Shown piece by piece: positions 50,770-60,369 of a stretch of DNA of 64,000 nt. The notes under the pieces are model-generated. The model was not told where the DNA came from. It worked only from the letters and a program-made list of their open reading frames with translations, and did no database searches. The stretch is from Roseovarius nitratireducens (GTDB taxonomy: Bacteria; Pseudomonadota; Alphaproteobacteria; Rhodobacterales; Rhodobacteraceae): contig NZ_PDNI01000005.1 of the NCBI RefSeq assembly GCF_002925845.1, positions 1 through 64,000 of the forward strand. Direction: 5' to 3'. The first letter of the stretch is position 1, and every line of letters starts with the position of its first letter. A program made the translations under genes and the position numbers.

Positions 50770-52011
50770 ATGACGATCATGAGCTTCTGGATCATCGCGG
50801 CGGCGCTCGCTATCGGCACCGGGCTGCTTCTGGCGCTGACAGCGCTGGGCGGGCGTGCGGGGGCCGAGCCGCCCGTTTCCTACGATCTGCGCGTCTATCG
50901 CGACCAGCTGCGCGAGATCGAGCGCGACGCAGGCCGTGGCGTGATTGCCGACGGAGAGGCCGAGCGGCTGCGCGCCGAGGTCTCGCGCCGCATCCTTGCC
51001 GCCGATGCGCAGCTGCGCGCGGGCGGGGCGACCGCCGGTCAGCCGCGCATCGCCGGACGAGCCGGGGCGCTCGTGGCGATGGTGCTGGTCGCTTGCGGCG
51101 GGCTGGCGCTCTATGCCGCGCTTGGCGCGCCAGGCTACGGCGACATGCCGCTTGCCGCACGGATCGCCGCCTCCGAAGAGGCGCGCGCCGAGCGGCTCAG
51201 ACAAGAGGCTGCCGAGGCCCGCTTCGGCCCTGGAGAGATAGCCCCGCCGGAAGGAACGAGCCAAGAGCATCTCGAACTGGTGGAGCAGTTGCGCAAGGTG
51301 GTGGCGGCTCGGCCCGAGGATCAGCAGGGGCTGCGGTTCCTGGTGCGCAGCGAGGCCGCACTGGGGCGCATCGTGGCGGCGCGCAAGGCGCAGGAGAAGC
51401 TCGTCGCGCTACGCGGCGACGCCGCGAGCGCCACCGATCACGCAACGTTGGCCGAATTGATGATCGAAGCGGCGGGAGGTTATGTCTCGACCGACGCGGC
51501 GGGGGTGCTGCGCGCCGCGCTCGAGCGCGATCCGCGCGCGCCCACCGTGCGGTTCTATCTGGGCGTCTGGCATTTGCAGCTCGGTCGACCCGACCTCGCA
51601 TTCCCCGTCTGGCGCGACCTGCTGGAGGACAGCACCCCTGACGCGCCTTGGGTGCCCGCGATCCGCGCCGAGATCGGCGAAATCGCACAGCGCGCGGGCG
51701 TGCGCTATACCCCGCCCGAAGAATCCGAAGGGCGCGGGCCGTCTGCCGCCGACATGGAGGCCGCCGGCGACATGGACCCCGAGGCGCGCGCCGCTATGAT
51801 CCGCGGCATGGTTTCACGGCTGTCCGAGCGGCTCGCAACCGAAGGTGGCCCACCCGAGGACTGGGCACGGCTCATCAACGCCTATGGCGTGATGGGCGAA
51901 ACGGCGCAAGCCCGGCGCATCTGGACCGAGGCGCGCGAGACCTTTGGCGGCGATGCCCGCGCGCTCGGCATTCTGCGCACGGCGGCAGAGGCCGCAGGCG
52001 TGACCGAATGA
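50770..52011 (+). CDS. ccmI: Cytochrome c biogenesis protein CcmI
   Basis: Protein of 413 residues with two transmembrane helices (about 5-26 and 95-116), between them a cytoplasmic coiled coil (YDLRVYRDQLREIERDAGRG), and a periplasmic TPR region to the C-terminus. It chaperones apocytochrome c for haem attachment. The stop overlaps the ruvX start (ATGA). Confidence 0.92.
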   Translation: MTIMSFWIIAAALAIGTGLLLALTALGGRAGAEPPVSYDLRVYRDQLREIERDAGRGVIADGEAERLRAEVSRRILAADAQLRAGGATAGQPRIAGRAGALVAMVLVACGGLALYAALGAPGYGDMPLAARIAASEEARAERLRQEAAEARFGPGEIAPPEGTSQEHLELVEQLRKVVAARPEDQQGLRFLVRSEAALGRIVAARKAQEKLVALRGDAASATDHATLAELMIEAAGGYVSTDAAGVLRAALERDPRAPTVRFYLGVWHLQLGRPDLAFPVWRDLLEDSTPDAPWVPAIRAEIGEIAQRAGVRYTPPEESEGRGPSAADMEAAGDMDPEARAAMIRGMVSRLSERLATEGGPPEDWARLINAYGVMGETAQARRIWTEARETFGGDARALGILRTAAEAAGVTE

Positions 52012-52493
52012 TCTGCGAGGACATCGCCGACTTCGCCGTCGCGCTCGCGCCCGAACGCGGGGTGATGGGGCTCGATCTTGGCACCAAGACCATCGGCGTG
52101 GCCCTCTCCGACCGGCTCTTGTCGAGCGCGAGCGCAGTCGAGACCGTCAAGCGGCGCAAGTTCACCGTTGATGCGGCGCGTCTGCTGGAGATCGCGGCGG
52201 CGCGCGAGGCGGGCGGCGTCCTGCTGGGCCTGCCGCGCAATATGGACGGCTCGGAGGGCCCGCGTGCCCAATCCACCCGCGCCTTCGCTCGCAATCTCTC
52301 ACAGCTCACCGATCTGCCCATCGGATTCTGGGACGAGCGCCTGTCGACCGTAGCCGCTGAACGCGCGCTCCTGGAGGCGGATACGACACGCAAACGTCGC
52401 GCAGAGGTCATCGATTCGGTCGCCGCCGCCTATATCCTGCAAGGGGCGCTGGACCGTATGCGCCATATGAGGACCGAGCAGCATGGTGGATGA
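52008..52493 (+). CDS. ruvX: Holliday junction resolvase-like protein RuvX (YqgF)
   Basis: RNase H-fold nuclease of 161 residues. Acidic residues lie in MGLDLGTKTIGVAL, DERLST and RRAEVIDSVAA. The family acts in 16S rRNA 5'-end processing and possibly recombination. It is coupled to ccmI and overlaps the DUF1289 gene by 11 bases. Confidence 0.93.
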   Translation: MICEDIADFAVALAPERGVMGLDLGTKTIGVALSDRLLSSASAVETVKRRKFTVDAARLLEIAAAREAGGVLLGLPRNMDGSEGPRAQSTRAFARNLSQLTDLPIGFWDERLSTVAAERALLEADTTRKRRAEVIDSVAAAYILQGALDRMRHMRTEQHGG

Positions 52494-52719
52494 TGTCTGG
52501 AACCGCGACGAGGTAGAGAGCCCCTGCGTGCGCGTCTGCGTCGTCCACCCGGAGGCGCGCATCTGCACCGGCTGCCTGCGCTCCATCGACGAGATCACCC
52601 GTTGGTCAAAGATGAGCGCGGATGAACGCCGCGCCATCATGGCCACCCTGCCCGACCGCGCCGACCTCCTGAAGAAACGCCGCGGCGGTCGCGCCGCGCG
52701 CATGGCGCGAGGCGGATGA
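52483..52719 (+). CDS. DUF1289 family small Cys-rich protein
   Basis: Protein of 78 residues with four Cys (ESPCVRVCVVHPEARICTGC), then RSIDEITRWSKMSADERRAI, the DUF1289 pattern, probably binding metal. It ends 18 bases before the tRNA fragment and is the last backbone gene before the integrated element. Confidence 0.9.
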   Translation: MVDDVWNRDEVESPCVRVCVVHPEARICTGCLRSIDEITRWSKMSADERRAIMATLPDRADLLKKRRGGRAARMARGG

Positions 52720-52737
52720 TGGCGTCCAGCTGTCGGC

Positions 52738-52790
52738 TGGCGATCCCGCGAGGACTCGAACCCCGAACCTGCTGATTAGAAGTCAGCTGC
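52738..52790 (-). other. tRNA-Arg(TCT) 3' fragment; attachment-site copy of an integrated element
   Basis: The minus strand reads as the 3' two-thirds of a tRNA. The anticodon stem GCTGA/TCAGC surrounds loop CTTCTAA (anticodon TCT), followed by T-arm CGGGG/CCTCG with TTCGAGT, then a 3' acceptor strand and CCA. The expected 5' part (acceptor strand and D-arm) is absent; AT-rich sequence replaces it. This is the usual mark left where an element inserted into a tRNA gene, and an integrase remnant begins 180 bases away. Confidence 0.85.
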
Positions 52791-52926
52791 AATATCATTC
52801 TGTACGCGTTGATTTAGTGACAAACTGCAAATTAGTAACCTATAAACCATTGATTTACCTTCTGTCGAACTGCATGTAAACTGACACCAGACGACATGCT
52901 GCGCCATTTGATACGGTTTCGGTCAA

Positions 52927-52948
52927 TGACAAATCCGGTGACAAATCG
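52927..52948 (+). repeat. Short direct repeats upstream of the integrase
   Basis: TGACAAATC occurs at 52927-52935 and 52939-52947, with GTGACAAA also at 52817-52824. Repeats spaced by about a helix turn near an attachment site can be integrase arm-type binding sites. Evidence is positional only. Confidence 0.35.
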
Positions 52949-52969
52949 CAGCACAAGTATCAAGGGAAT

Positions 52970-54276
52970 ATGACCGTAGGCAAACTGACAGATGGTAAGA
53001 GCGGCACGATTGCGAAGGCCGAGACGCCCACAAAGGGGTAGCGTTTCATCTGGGACGATCACCGGGACGCACCGCGCGGCTTTGCGTTGCTGATCACCGC
53101 GGCGGGCGGAAAAGCGTTCGTGCTGCAATACGTGGTGGAGGGAAAACAGCGACGCAAGGTGATCGGCGCATGGCCGACCTAGACGCTCGAAGCCGCGCGG
53201 GCCGAGGCGCGCGAGCTGATGCAAAGGATCGACCGGGGCGACGATCCGCTAGAGGCAAAGAGACGCCGAAAAGCAGGACCGACAATGAGTGACCTCGCCA
53301 GCGAATGGCTCGACAAACAGACCGGGCTAAAGAGCATCTGGACAATTCGCGGGCTGGTGAAGAACGATATCTTGCCGACGCTTGAGGACTTGAAGGTTAC
53401 GGACGTGAGACGCCGCGACGTGATCGACATGGTAGAGGCCAAGGCGGAAAAGGCACCGCGCAGCGCGGCGCAGCTTTTGATCTACACACGTAGAATTTTG
53501 TCCTATGCCGCAGACCGCGAGATTATCTTGGCGAACCCGGTTGCCGATCTGAAACCGACCTCCATCACGGTCAAGGGCCGAAAAACCCGCTCAAGGCCAA
53601 GCCGCGCACCCGAGTGCTGGACCACGACGAAATCCGCGACTTTTGGACCAATTCCGAGACATGCGGGCTGCACCGCCTGACGGCGCTCTGCCTCAAGCTG
53701 GTGCTGGTGACGGGGCAGAGGCCCGGAGAAGTTGCCGGCATGCGCGAGGATGAAACTTCGGGCCGCTGGTGGACGATACCGGCAAGTCGCAGGGGCAAGA
53801 CGGAGACGGATCAAGCGGTTTATCTAACCGACACCGCCATGCAGATCATTGCAGACGCCAAGACGGAACTGGAACGCCTGCACAAGCGCAGAGAAGAGCA
53901 GCGGAGCGGTTTTATCTTCGAAGGAAGGCCCGGTGCGCCGATCAAGAATACGGGCCTCGCACAGGCCGTTTTGCGGGTTCGAGAGGCTCTTGGCGACCGA
54001 GGCGTGACGGACGAGCGCGGACGTTGGCGTCCACACGATCTGAGGCGCACCATGCGTACGGAATTGAGCGCTTGCAAGGTGAGGCCGGATATAGCCGAGA
54101 TCGTCACCGGTCATGTGATCCCGGGCATCCGAGGCGTTTATGATCGGCACGACTTCAAAGATGAACGGCAGGCTGCGCTAGAGGCATGGGACGCCCGACT
54201 ATCGCGGATCGTGACCGGACAAGACCCGGACGCGGCGCGGGCCAACAACGTGTTGAGGCTTGAGGTCGCAAAGTGA
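52970..54276 (+). pseudogene. Tyrosine integrase with two amber codons and one frameshift
   Basis: Reading from 52970, a DUF4102-like N-terminus is stopped by TAG at 53039-53041 (just before RFIWDDHRDAPRGF) and again by TAG at 53180-53182 (between GAWPT and TLEAARAEA). The core-binding domain continues to a one-base loss in an A run near 53580-53586. The catalytic domain follows in the next frame. Catalytic residues remain: Arg in TGQRPGEVAG, His/Arg in RPHDLRRT, His in TGHVIPG and Tyr in GVYDRHDF. It probably inserted this element at tRNA-Arg(TCT) and is now dead. Confidence 0.85.
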
Positions 54277-54568
54277 TATGCCGCAAGATGACGGCTATCC
54301 TTGGTAGTCGATTTGTCCTGTGAATCGGCCAGCAAAAAAAGCCCCCGATGAGCGAGAACCATCTTGGGGCACGCTGCCGGACAAGAAGGTTGTCGCTCAT
54401 CTGGTGTGAAGCATACGACTTGATCTGACGAAAACTTACGAAGCACCGTCCTCGTTCGCTTGCGGGACATAGGTCACATAAAAACTCTTGACCATTCGAT
54501 GTCTTGAAGTCGGTCACCGGGATGTCAGACCTCAAGCGTGAGTTCTGCAAGGCCCATCCGAACCAAAA
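54277..54568. other. Gap between integrase remnant and importer operon
   Basis: I find no gene here. It holds the terminator at 54334-54370 and otherwise unassigned sequence. Confidence 0.5.
54334..54370 (-). terminator. Terminator of the ureohydrolase/importer operon
   Basis: On the minus strand GCCCC and GGGGC (with GAT/ATC pairs inside) form a stem followed by seven T residues. It lies about 200 bases past the ATPase stop codon. Confidence 0.65.
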
Positions 54569-55372
54569 TCAATGTTGCAGGATTTGCTTCAAGAATTTTT
54601 TCGTTCTTTCGTTCTGTGGGTGGTTGAAAAATGAGACGGGATCACCCTCTTCGACGATCCGGCCCTGATCCATGAACACCACCCGGTCGGCGACCTTTCG
54701 GGCAAATCCCATCTCGTGGGTCACGCAGATCATGGTCATGCCTTCCCGTGCCAGTTCCGCCATCGTGTCGAGCACTTCGCCGATCATTTCCGGATCGAGC
54801 GCAGAGGTAGGCTCGTCGAACAGCATGATGCGGGGCTGCATGCACAGGGCGCGCGCGATCGCCACGCGCTGCTGCTGCCCTCCTGACAGCTGGCTGGGGT
54901 ATTTGTCGGCCTGATCAGGGATCTGCACCTTTTCCAGATAACGCTGCGCCAGCCGCTTGGCCTCGGCGCGCGACGTTCTCCGGACCGACATCGGCGCGAG
55001 CAGGCAATTCTCCATCACGGTCAGATGCGGGAACAGGTTGAACTGCTGGAAACACATGCCGACCTCCGACCGGATCTGGTCGATGTTCTTGACATCTTCG
55101 GTCAGCGGGATGCCATCGACGATGATATCGCCCTCCTGGTGCTCTTCCAGCCGGTTAATGCACCGGATCAACGTGGATTTTCCCGACCCCGAAGGACCAC
55201 ATATGACGATCTTCTCGCCGGACCGAACGCTCAGGTTGATATCGGTCAAAACCTGAAAGGTGCCATACCATTTGTTCATTCCCCGGATATCGACCATGGT
55301 CTTATCCTCGGCGCGGGCGGGTTCGACGGCGATGTCCTGACCTGTTTCCATTGAGTTCGGCATCCTTTTCAT
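54569..55372 (-). CDS. Polar amino-acid ABC transporter ATP-binding protein (GlnQ/HisP-like)
   Basis: ATPase of 267 residues: Walker [11 protein letters not shown]-loop [10 protein letters not shown], signature [15 protein letters not shown] and Walker [15 protein letters not shown] 25-residue extension precedes the usual start, so translation from an ATG near 55300 is possible. It begins four bases after the permease stop. Last gene of the five-gene minus-strand operon. Confidence 0.9.
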   Translation of the reverse strand: MKRMPNSMETGQDIAVEPARAEDKTMVDIRGMNKWYGTFQVLTDINLSVRSGEKIVICGPSGSGKSTLIRCINRLEEHQEGDIIVDGIPLTEDVKNIDQIRSEVGMCFQQFNLFPHLTVMENCLLAPMSVRRTSRAEAKRLAQRYLEKVQIPDQADKYPSQLSGGQQQRVAIARALCMQPRIMLFDEPTSALDPEMIGEVLDTMAELAREGMTMICVTHEMGFARKVADRVVFMDQGRIVEEGDPVSFFNHPQNERTKKFLKQILQH

Positions 55373-55376
55373 GGGC

Positions 55377-56057
55377 CTAGCGTATGGCGATGGGGATTCT
55401 GATGTGCTCCACCTCGATCCGAGACTGCAAAATAGCGGTCAGTTTCAGAAAGACGATTGATATACCCCAGTAGATCAAGGCAATCGTCGTAAAGGTTTCG
55501 ACAGGGGTAAATGTGCGCCCGTTGATCTCATGAGCGGCGTAGGTCAACTCGGCGACGGTGATCATCGACAATAACGAGGATTCCTTGATCATCGTCAGGG
55601 CAATATTGGTGGCAGGCGGAAATACATAGCTGTAAAGCTGCGGAAAAATGACCCGCCGCATGTAAAATCCGTATTTCAATCCCAGCGCCTTGGCCGCGTC
55701 GAACTGCCCTTGGGAAACAGCCTCCACCCCACCGCGAAAAACCTCGGCGAAATAGGCGCCGCCATAGATCGACAGGCATATGAATCCAGTGGTTAGACCC
55801 GACAACCTGACGCCGTAGAACGGAAGCGCGTAGAACACCATGAAGATCAGGATGAGCAAGGGGATATTGCGCATGACCTCGATATAAGCAATCGCGGGCC
55901 AGCGCAGCAGCCGGGCTTTCGAAATCCGGAGCAGGCACACGAACACCCCGATACATATCCCGACCGGTATCGCGATCACCGAGATCAGAAGCGTGTTGAG
56001 AATGCCTTCAATCAGGATATCCCGATTGTTCCAGACTGCCATGAAGTCGAACGTCAT
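55377..56057 (-). CDS. Polar amino-acid ABC transporter permease
   Basis: Permease of 226 residues with HAAT-family features: [19 protein letters not shown] and EAA loop [25 protein letters not shown] precedes the ATG at 56057. It pairs with the permease at 56067. It ends in TAG at the expected family length. Confidence 0.88.
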   Translation of the reverse strand: MTFDFMAVWNNRDILIEGILNTLLISVIAIPVGICIGVFVCLLRISKARLLRWPAIAYIEVMRNIPLLILIFMVFYALPFYGVRLSGLTTGFICLSIYGGAYFAEVFRGGVEAVSQGQFDAAKALGLKYGFYMRRVIFPQLYSYVFPPATNIALTMIKESSLLSMITVAELTYAAHEINGRTFTPVETFTTIALIYWGISIVFLKLTAILQSRIEVEHIRIPIAIR

Positions 56058-56066
56058 TGCTCGCTC

Positions 56067-56729
56067 CTAAAGACGATATTTCATTGAACGACGCTGGAGG
56101 TATTCTCCGTACTGGCTGACCGAAAAGCAGATGACGAAATATATCAGCGCGGCGAGCAGCAATACTTCGACGGGACGAAAGGTTTCATTGTACAGCATCT
56201 GCGAGGCACGGGTCAGCTCGACCACCGTGATCGTGGACAAGAGCGGCGTGATCTTGATTACCATGGTGAACTCGTTTACCAGGAGCGGGATCACGGAATT
56301 GAAAACCTGCGGCAAGATAATCTTGAACCAGATCTTGTGTCTGGCTAGCCCCAACGCCTCGGCGGCTTCCCATTGCCCCTTCGGGATGCGGGTCAATCCG
56401 CCGCGCAGGATCTCGGCGACATAGGCACCGCTGTTGAACCCGACGGCCATCACCCCGGCCGTTAGCGGCCCGACATTGATCCCCGATAGCGGCGCAAGCG
56501 CATAGTAGAATACCAGGATCTGGACCAGCGCAGGCGTTCCGCGGATAAAGCTGCCGTAGATGCCGACAAACTTTCGAACAAGCCAGAACCGGCTGTTTCG
56601 CATCAGCAACAAGGCCGTGCCTACGGCAATCCCGAGGCCACAAGCGAGGAGCCCGACAAAAATCGTATAGAGCGCGCCCCAGAACAATGGCCCCGTTTTC
56701 GGGATGATCTCTATGAATTGCAGGTCCAT
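56067..56729 (-). CDS. Polar amino-acid ABC transporter permease
   Basis: Permease of 220 residues with SFIRGTPALVQILVFYYAL and EAA loop EAAEALGLARHKIWFKIILP. It lies nine bases before the second permease. An 87-base gap separates it from the binding-protein stop. Confidence 0.88.
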   Translation of the reverse strand: MDLQFIEIIPKTGPLFWGALYTIFVGLLACGLGIAVGTALLLMRNSRFWLVRKFVGIYGSFIRGTPALVQILVFYYALAPLSGINVGPLTAGVMAVGFNSGAYVAEILRGGLTRIPKGQWEAAEALGLARHKIWFKIILPQVFNSVIPLLVNEFTMVIKITPLLSTITVVELTRASQMLYNETFRPVEVLLLAALIYFVICFSVSQYGEYLQRRSMKYRL

Positions 56730-56816
56730 GCTCGATGCTTTCGACTGGATTGGTCAAGGCCCGGAAACCCGCCCCCTCGAAAAGAGGCGGGGCCCTTCCG
56801 GGCGGATGTGCACACT

Positions 56817-57668
56817 TCAGAGAGCGCCTTCGGGCAGGTAATCCTCGGGAATTTCCATCTCGAAGCCGAACCACTTCATCTGCAACTCTTTCAGGGTTCC
56901 CGCCTGATCGAGCTTGGTAATCGCCTCGTTGACACGGTCCCGCAGGTCGGCCCCGTCAGGATGCGCCACCCAGGCAAACACCGTCCCGTTGCCGATCATG
57001 CCGAGCTTGGCGTAGGTGTCCGGGCGCTGCTTTTGCATGGAGGCCAGCGAGAATGACGGTATCGTGCCGATGTCAATCTGGCCGCTGGCCAGCGCCAGCC
57101 GCATGTCGTCTGTCGACTTGAAGCCGCGAATACCAGCAAACCCCGATCCGCCATTTGCCTTCAGCTCCGCGTCTAGGGCTTCAACTTCCTGCGCCTGGGA
57201 CGATCCCAGTTCCACGCCGACCAGCTTGCCATTCACGTCGCCAAGGCCGGACATGCTGTCGTCGCCATGCCGTTTGACCAGCATCGTTTGGGCGACGGCC
57301 AGCGGGCGGGTAAAGGCATACTTGTTCACACGATCAGGCTTGATCGCGACCGAGGTCGCAACAAGATCGTATTTCTTGGCCAGAACGCCGGCCAATATGC
57401 CGTCCCAGGGCAGCTGAAGCTGTTCCAGTTCGACCCCCATATCGGCGACAACCAGGTCGAGCACATCCTTGCCATATCCGACGATCTTGCCGTCTTCGAG
57501 ATACTCCATCGGCGGATAGGCAACCTCGGTCGCGACCGTGAGCTTGCCACTGGCGATCACGCTGTCCAGGCTGCCTTGGGCAACGGCTGGCGTGCTCAGC
57601 GCCAGGGCGGTGACACAGGCGAACACTCCCCTGGCCAATGCTGTCATGCGAAAATACGTCGGTTTCAT
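56817..57668 (-). CDS. Periplasmic solute-binding protein, polar amino-acid family
   Basis: Protein of 283 residues with a signal peptide ending near TPAVAQG and family 3 motifs KLTVATEVAYPPMEYLEDG, GYGKDVLDLVVADMGVELE and GVELGSSQAQEVEAL. GGAGA before the ATG at 57668 is better than the start at 57680. It is encoded just after the ureohydrolase, so the ligand may be a guanidino compound or arginine (inference). Confidence 0.88.
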   Translation of the reverse strand: MKPTYFRMTALARGVFACVTALALSTPAVAQGSLDSVIASGKLTVATEVAYPPMEYLEDGKIVGYGKDVLDLVVADMGVELEQLQLPWDGILAGVLAKKYDLVATSVAIKPDRVNKYAFTRPLAVAQTMLVKRHGDDSMSGLGDVNGKLVGVELGSSQAQEVEALDAELKANGGSGFAGIRGFKSTDDMRLALASGQIDIGTIPSFSLASMQKQRPDTYAKLGMIGNGTVFAWVAHPDGADLRDRVNEAITKLDQAGTLKELQMKWFGFEMEIPEDYLPEGAL

Positions 57669-57706
57669 TTTGGTCTCCATGTTGGTTGATTTTGGTATTC
57701 TCGGGA

Positions 57707-58687
57707 TCAGGAACAGGCTCTTGCGTTCTGTGCCGTTGCGAGGACACACAGCAGTTCGAACATGATGGATACCCCCACCCAGGCCGTTCCACCGGACGGA
57801 TCGAATGGCGGAGAGACTTCGACCAGATCAGCTCCGATCAGGTTGAGCCCGTCAAGCGCCCGAACCATTTGTTGGGCCTGAAAGCTTGTAAAGCCGCCGA
57901 TTTCCGGCGTCCCCGTTCCGGGCGCAAAGGACGGGTCGATCCCGTCGATGTCAAAGCTGACATAGGTCTCCCCGCCGCCCACGATCTCTCGCGCTTCTTC
58001 CATGACCGACGGCACGCCACGCTCGAACAGTTCCTCGATTTCGACGATCCTGACTCCCTGGTCCAGCGCCCAGTCGAAATCAGAAGTTTCATATTTCACT
58101 CCGCGAATGCCGATCTGGATCGTCCGCTCTGGGTCCAGGAGCCCCTGCTCGATCGCGCGCCGGAACGGGGTGCCATGCGTATACTTGCTGTCCCCGAAAT
58201 AGGCATCGTTCATATCGGTATGCGCATCGAAATGAATCATCCCCACGGCCCCCTCGCGGCCCAGCGCACGCAGGATCGGGTAGGAAATCAGATGATCCCC
58301 CCCCGCCGACAACGGCACAATGCCCTTGTCCGACATCTCGTTGTAGAAACCGGTGATCAGATCGAGGCTTTGCATGAGGTCGATCGGGTTGACTGGCGCA
58401 TCCCCCAGATCGGCGCAATTGACGAGCGCGAAAGGGTTCACGCCGCTGCGCGGATGGGTGGTTCGGATCATCGTGGACAGATCGCGCAGTTGCCGCGGCC
58501 CGTGGCGCGGCCCGGGCCGGTTCGAGGTGCCGCCATCAAAGGGAACCCCGACAATGCCGATATCCGTCTTGGCGGCCCGAGGGCTGTCCAGTTCCAGATG
58601 CGGAAGCCGCATAAAGGTCGGCATCCCGGCAAACCGCGCGGTCTTCATCCCCGGAATGGGCTGAAATTCCGTGTCTTTTGGCTTCAT
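57707..58687 (-). CDS. Ureohydrolase family enzyme, guanidinobutyrase/agmatinase-like
   Basis: Enzyme of 326 residues that should hydrolyse a guanidino compound to urea and an amine. All manganese-ligand motifs are present: GGDHLISYP, MIHFDAHTDMND and SFDIDGIDPSFAPGTGTPE. The start RFAGMPTFMRLPHLE and the end DLVEVSPPFDPSGGTAW match the guanidinobutyrase (GbuA)/guanidinopropionase subgroup as I recall it. First gene of a five-gene operon with an importer, divergent from a LysR regulator. AruI, at 16.5 kb, would give 4-guanidinobutyraldehyde, one oxidation away from the GbuA substrate. Agmatine is the alternative substrate. Confidence 0.75.
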   Translation of the reverse strand: MKPKDTEFQPIPGMKTARFAGMPTFMRLPHLELDSPRAAKTDIGIVGVPFDGGTSNRPGPRHGPRQLRDLSTMIRTTHPRSGVNPFALVNCADLGDAPVNPIDLMQSLDLITGFYNEMSDKGIVPLSAGGDHLISYPILRALGREGAVGMIHFDAHTDMNDAYFGDSKYTHGTPFRRAIEQGLLDPERTIQIGIRGVKYETSDFDWALDQGVRIVEIEELFERGVPSVMEEAREIVGGGETYVSFDIDGIDPSFAPGTGTPEIGGFTSFQAQQMVRALDGLNLIGADLVEVSPPFDPSGGTAWVGVSIMFELLCVLATAQNARACS

Positions 58688-58722
58688 CAGCCCCACTCCC
58701 TCGTTATGGTATAGCTAGGAGG

Positions 58723-58750
58723 TTGACACATGCCATCAGTTTAATAAACG
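58723..58750 (+). promoter_or_regulatory. Candidate LysR-gene promoter in divergent region
   Basis: A perfect TTGACA (58723-58728) is followed after 16 bases by TAAACG, a weak -10. The 102-base divergent region between ureohydrolase and LysR genes should contain the LysR binding site. I cannot define it from sequence alone. Confidence 0.3.
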
Positions 58751-58789
58751 TGAACTTATAGAAATTCAGTTTGAGATGTTCATACATAA

Positions 58790-59704
58790 ATGCCAAGTTC
58801 GCCAATCGCAGACGTTGACATCAAGCTGTTGCGCGTCTTTTGCACGATCGTGGAATGCGGTGGTTTCGCCTTGGCGCAAGCTGAGCTGAACCTGTCGCGC
58901 TCCACCATCAGCACGCATATGTCCAATCTGGAAACGCGGCTCGGGTTCAAACTGTGCAGTCGCGGGCGTGCCGGGTTCGCGCTGACCGCGCGAGGCCTGG
59001 CGGTGTATGACGCCGCGCGCACCATGCTGTCATCAATCGATGAGTGTCACGCCCAGATAGGGCAGATCAAGGAGCGGATCGTCGGAGAGGTGGCTATCGG
59101 GGTGGTCGACAACCTGATCACCAACACCGAGTGTCGCCTGCGGGATGCGGTCCGCGTCGCAATCACCGCAGCGCAGGATCTGAAAATCGTGCTGCGGATC
59201 GGCCCGCCCGATCATATCGAAGAGCAGCTCGTGCGCGGGCAGGTCCACCTGGCGATCACGCCTCAGTTCCAAGCCCGCAAGGGCGTATCGCAAGTGCCGC
59301 TCTTCGTCGAGAAGCAGCGGCTGGTCTGCGGCAGGGGCCATCCCCTGTTCGATCTGGATGAGGATGAAATGACGCCGGAACTGATCGCAGAGCAAGGCTC
59401 CGTGCGGCGTGGATTTGTGTCACCCCTTACGCCATATTCTTCTTCTTTCAATCGCCCCGCCCTCGCTGTCTCGCATCAGATGGAGGGGATCGCGCATTTC
59501 ATACTCAGCGGCAATTACGTCGGCTTCTTGCCCGAAGTCTACGCCCGTTATTGGCTTGAGCGTCACGAAATGCGTATCATTCGGGCTGACCTCTTCAGTT
59601 TTGATGTTCCAATATGTGTATCACGCCATGAAGGCCTACGACACACGCTCGCCGCCGCGCATGTATATGATACTATTCTCAGTGTTCACAAAGTTTCCGA
59701 ATAA
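58790..59704 (+). CDS. LysR-family transcriptional regulator
   Basis: Regulator of 304 residues with an N-terminal winged helix-turn-helix (LLRVFCTIVECGGFALAQAE, then STISTHMSNLETRLGFKLC) and an effector-binding domain to the end. It is divergent from the ureohydrolase/importer operon, the usual layout for a LysR activator of its neighbour. The ribosome-binding site before the ATG is weak. Confidence 0.88.
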   Translation: MPSSPIADVDIKLLRVFCTIVECGGFALAQAELNLSRSTISTHMSNLETRLGFKLCSRGRAGFALTARGLAVYDAARTMLSSIDECHAQIGQIKERIVGEVAIGVVDNLITNTECRLRDAVRVAITAAQDLKIVLRIGPPDHIEEQLVRGQVHLAITPQFQARKGVSQVPLFVEKQRLVCGRGHPLFDLDEDEMTPELIAEQGSVRRGFVSPLTPYSSSFNRPALAVSHQMEGIAHFILSGNYVGFLPEVYARYWLERHEMRIIRADLFSFDVPICVSRHEGLRHTLAAAHVYDTILSVHKVSE

Positions 59705-59734
59705 TAAGGAAGTTGTGGTCCAACCCCGAACCTT

Positions 59735-60049
59735 CTACCGCCGTTGGCGGATCTTCGACCACCACTCCGTCACCTTGCCAGCTTCATCCTCGATCCGGGC
59801 GCGCGGCACCCGCACCGTCTCGGTCCCGAAGGTGCCGGTGAGCTGTCGTTCGCGGTGCCCGTGGCGATAACCCTTCGCAGGGCCGTTGCCTCGACCGTAA
59901 CGAAGCCGGCCGAGAAAGAGGGCCAGCTCCTCTTCGAACACGACCTCGATGGTCGCGCGGACGTTCGCCCGCAGTCGATCCTCGATCGGGTCAAACCCGG
60001 CTTCCGCGGACAGTAGCGCAAAGCTCGCAGTATCGGTATTCTGGTTCAT
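59735..60049 (-). pseudogene. IS256-family transposase, N-terminal fragment
   Basis: Only the first 104 residues of an IS256-type transposase remain: FEEELALFLGRLRYGRGN, KGYRHGHRERQLTGTFG and TVRVPRARIEDEAGKVTEW, ending in TAG soon after. The DDE catalytic part is missing. It lies between the LysR gene and the stress-gene trio. Confidence 0.8.
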
Positions 60050-60369
60050 GGCGTGATCTCCCTGGCGGTTGCCACCGCCGGTTGGGTGGTTGCAAGTCAC
60101 CCGGAGATTACGCCGCCCTCGAATTTCCACCAACTCCGCGCCACGACCTGGTCCATGCGGTTTCAGATACTCAAGCGTCGAAGCGCTCGCCAAACATTAT
60201 GGCGACAGTTCTTCCTCGAACCATCCGTCCCAATACTTTTGGAACGCGGAGGCAGCACCGGTGTTGTCATGGCAGAGTTCAGCAAACCGAAAGAAACTTC
60301 TCCAGTGCGAACGCGTGAGCTTCCAGAACCAGTTCTGCCCGCACATTCGTCGCAAGAAAGGCAACCCCG
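60050..60369. other. Gap with insertion-sequence flank and possible decayed gene
   Basis: No intact gene. Just past the transposase fragment there may be its outer flank. On the minus strand, two frames at about 60197-60370 join to give a helical-looking string (RAELVLEAHAFALEKFL then FAELCHDNTGAASAFQKYW), possibly a frameshifted phasin-like remnant. This is weak. Confidence 0.3.

Noticed and set aside
53580-53590. Programmed frameshift in the integrase
   Set aside because: The same gene has two nonsense codons, so decay or a homopolymer error is simpler.
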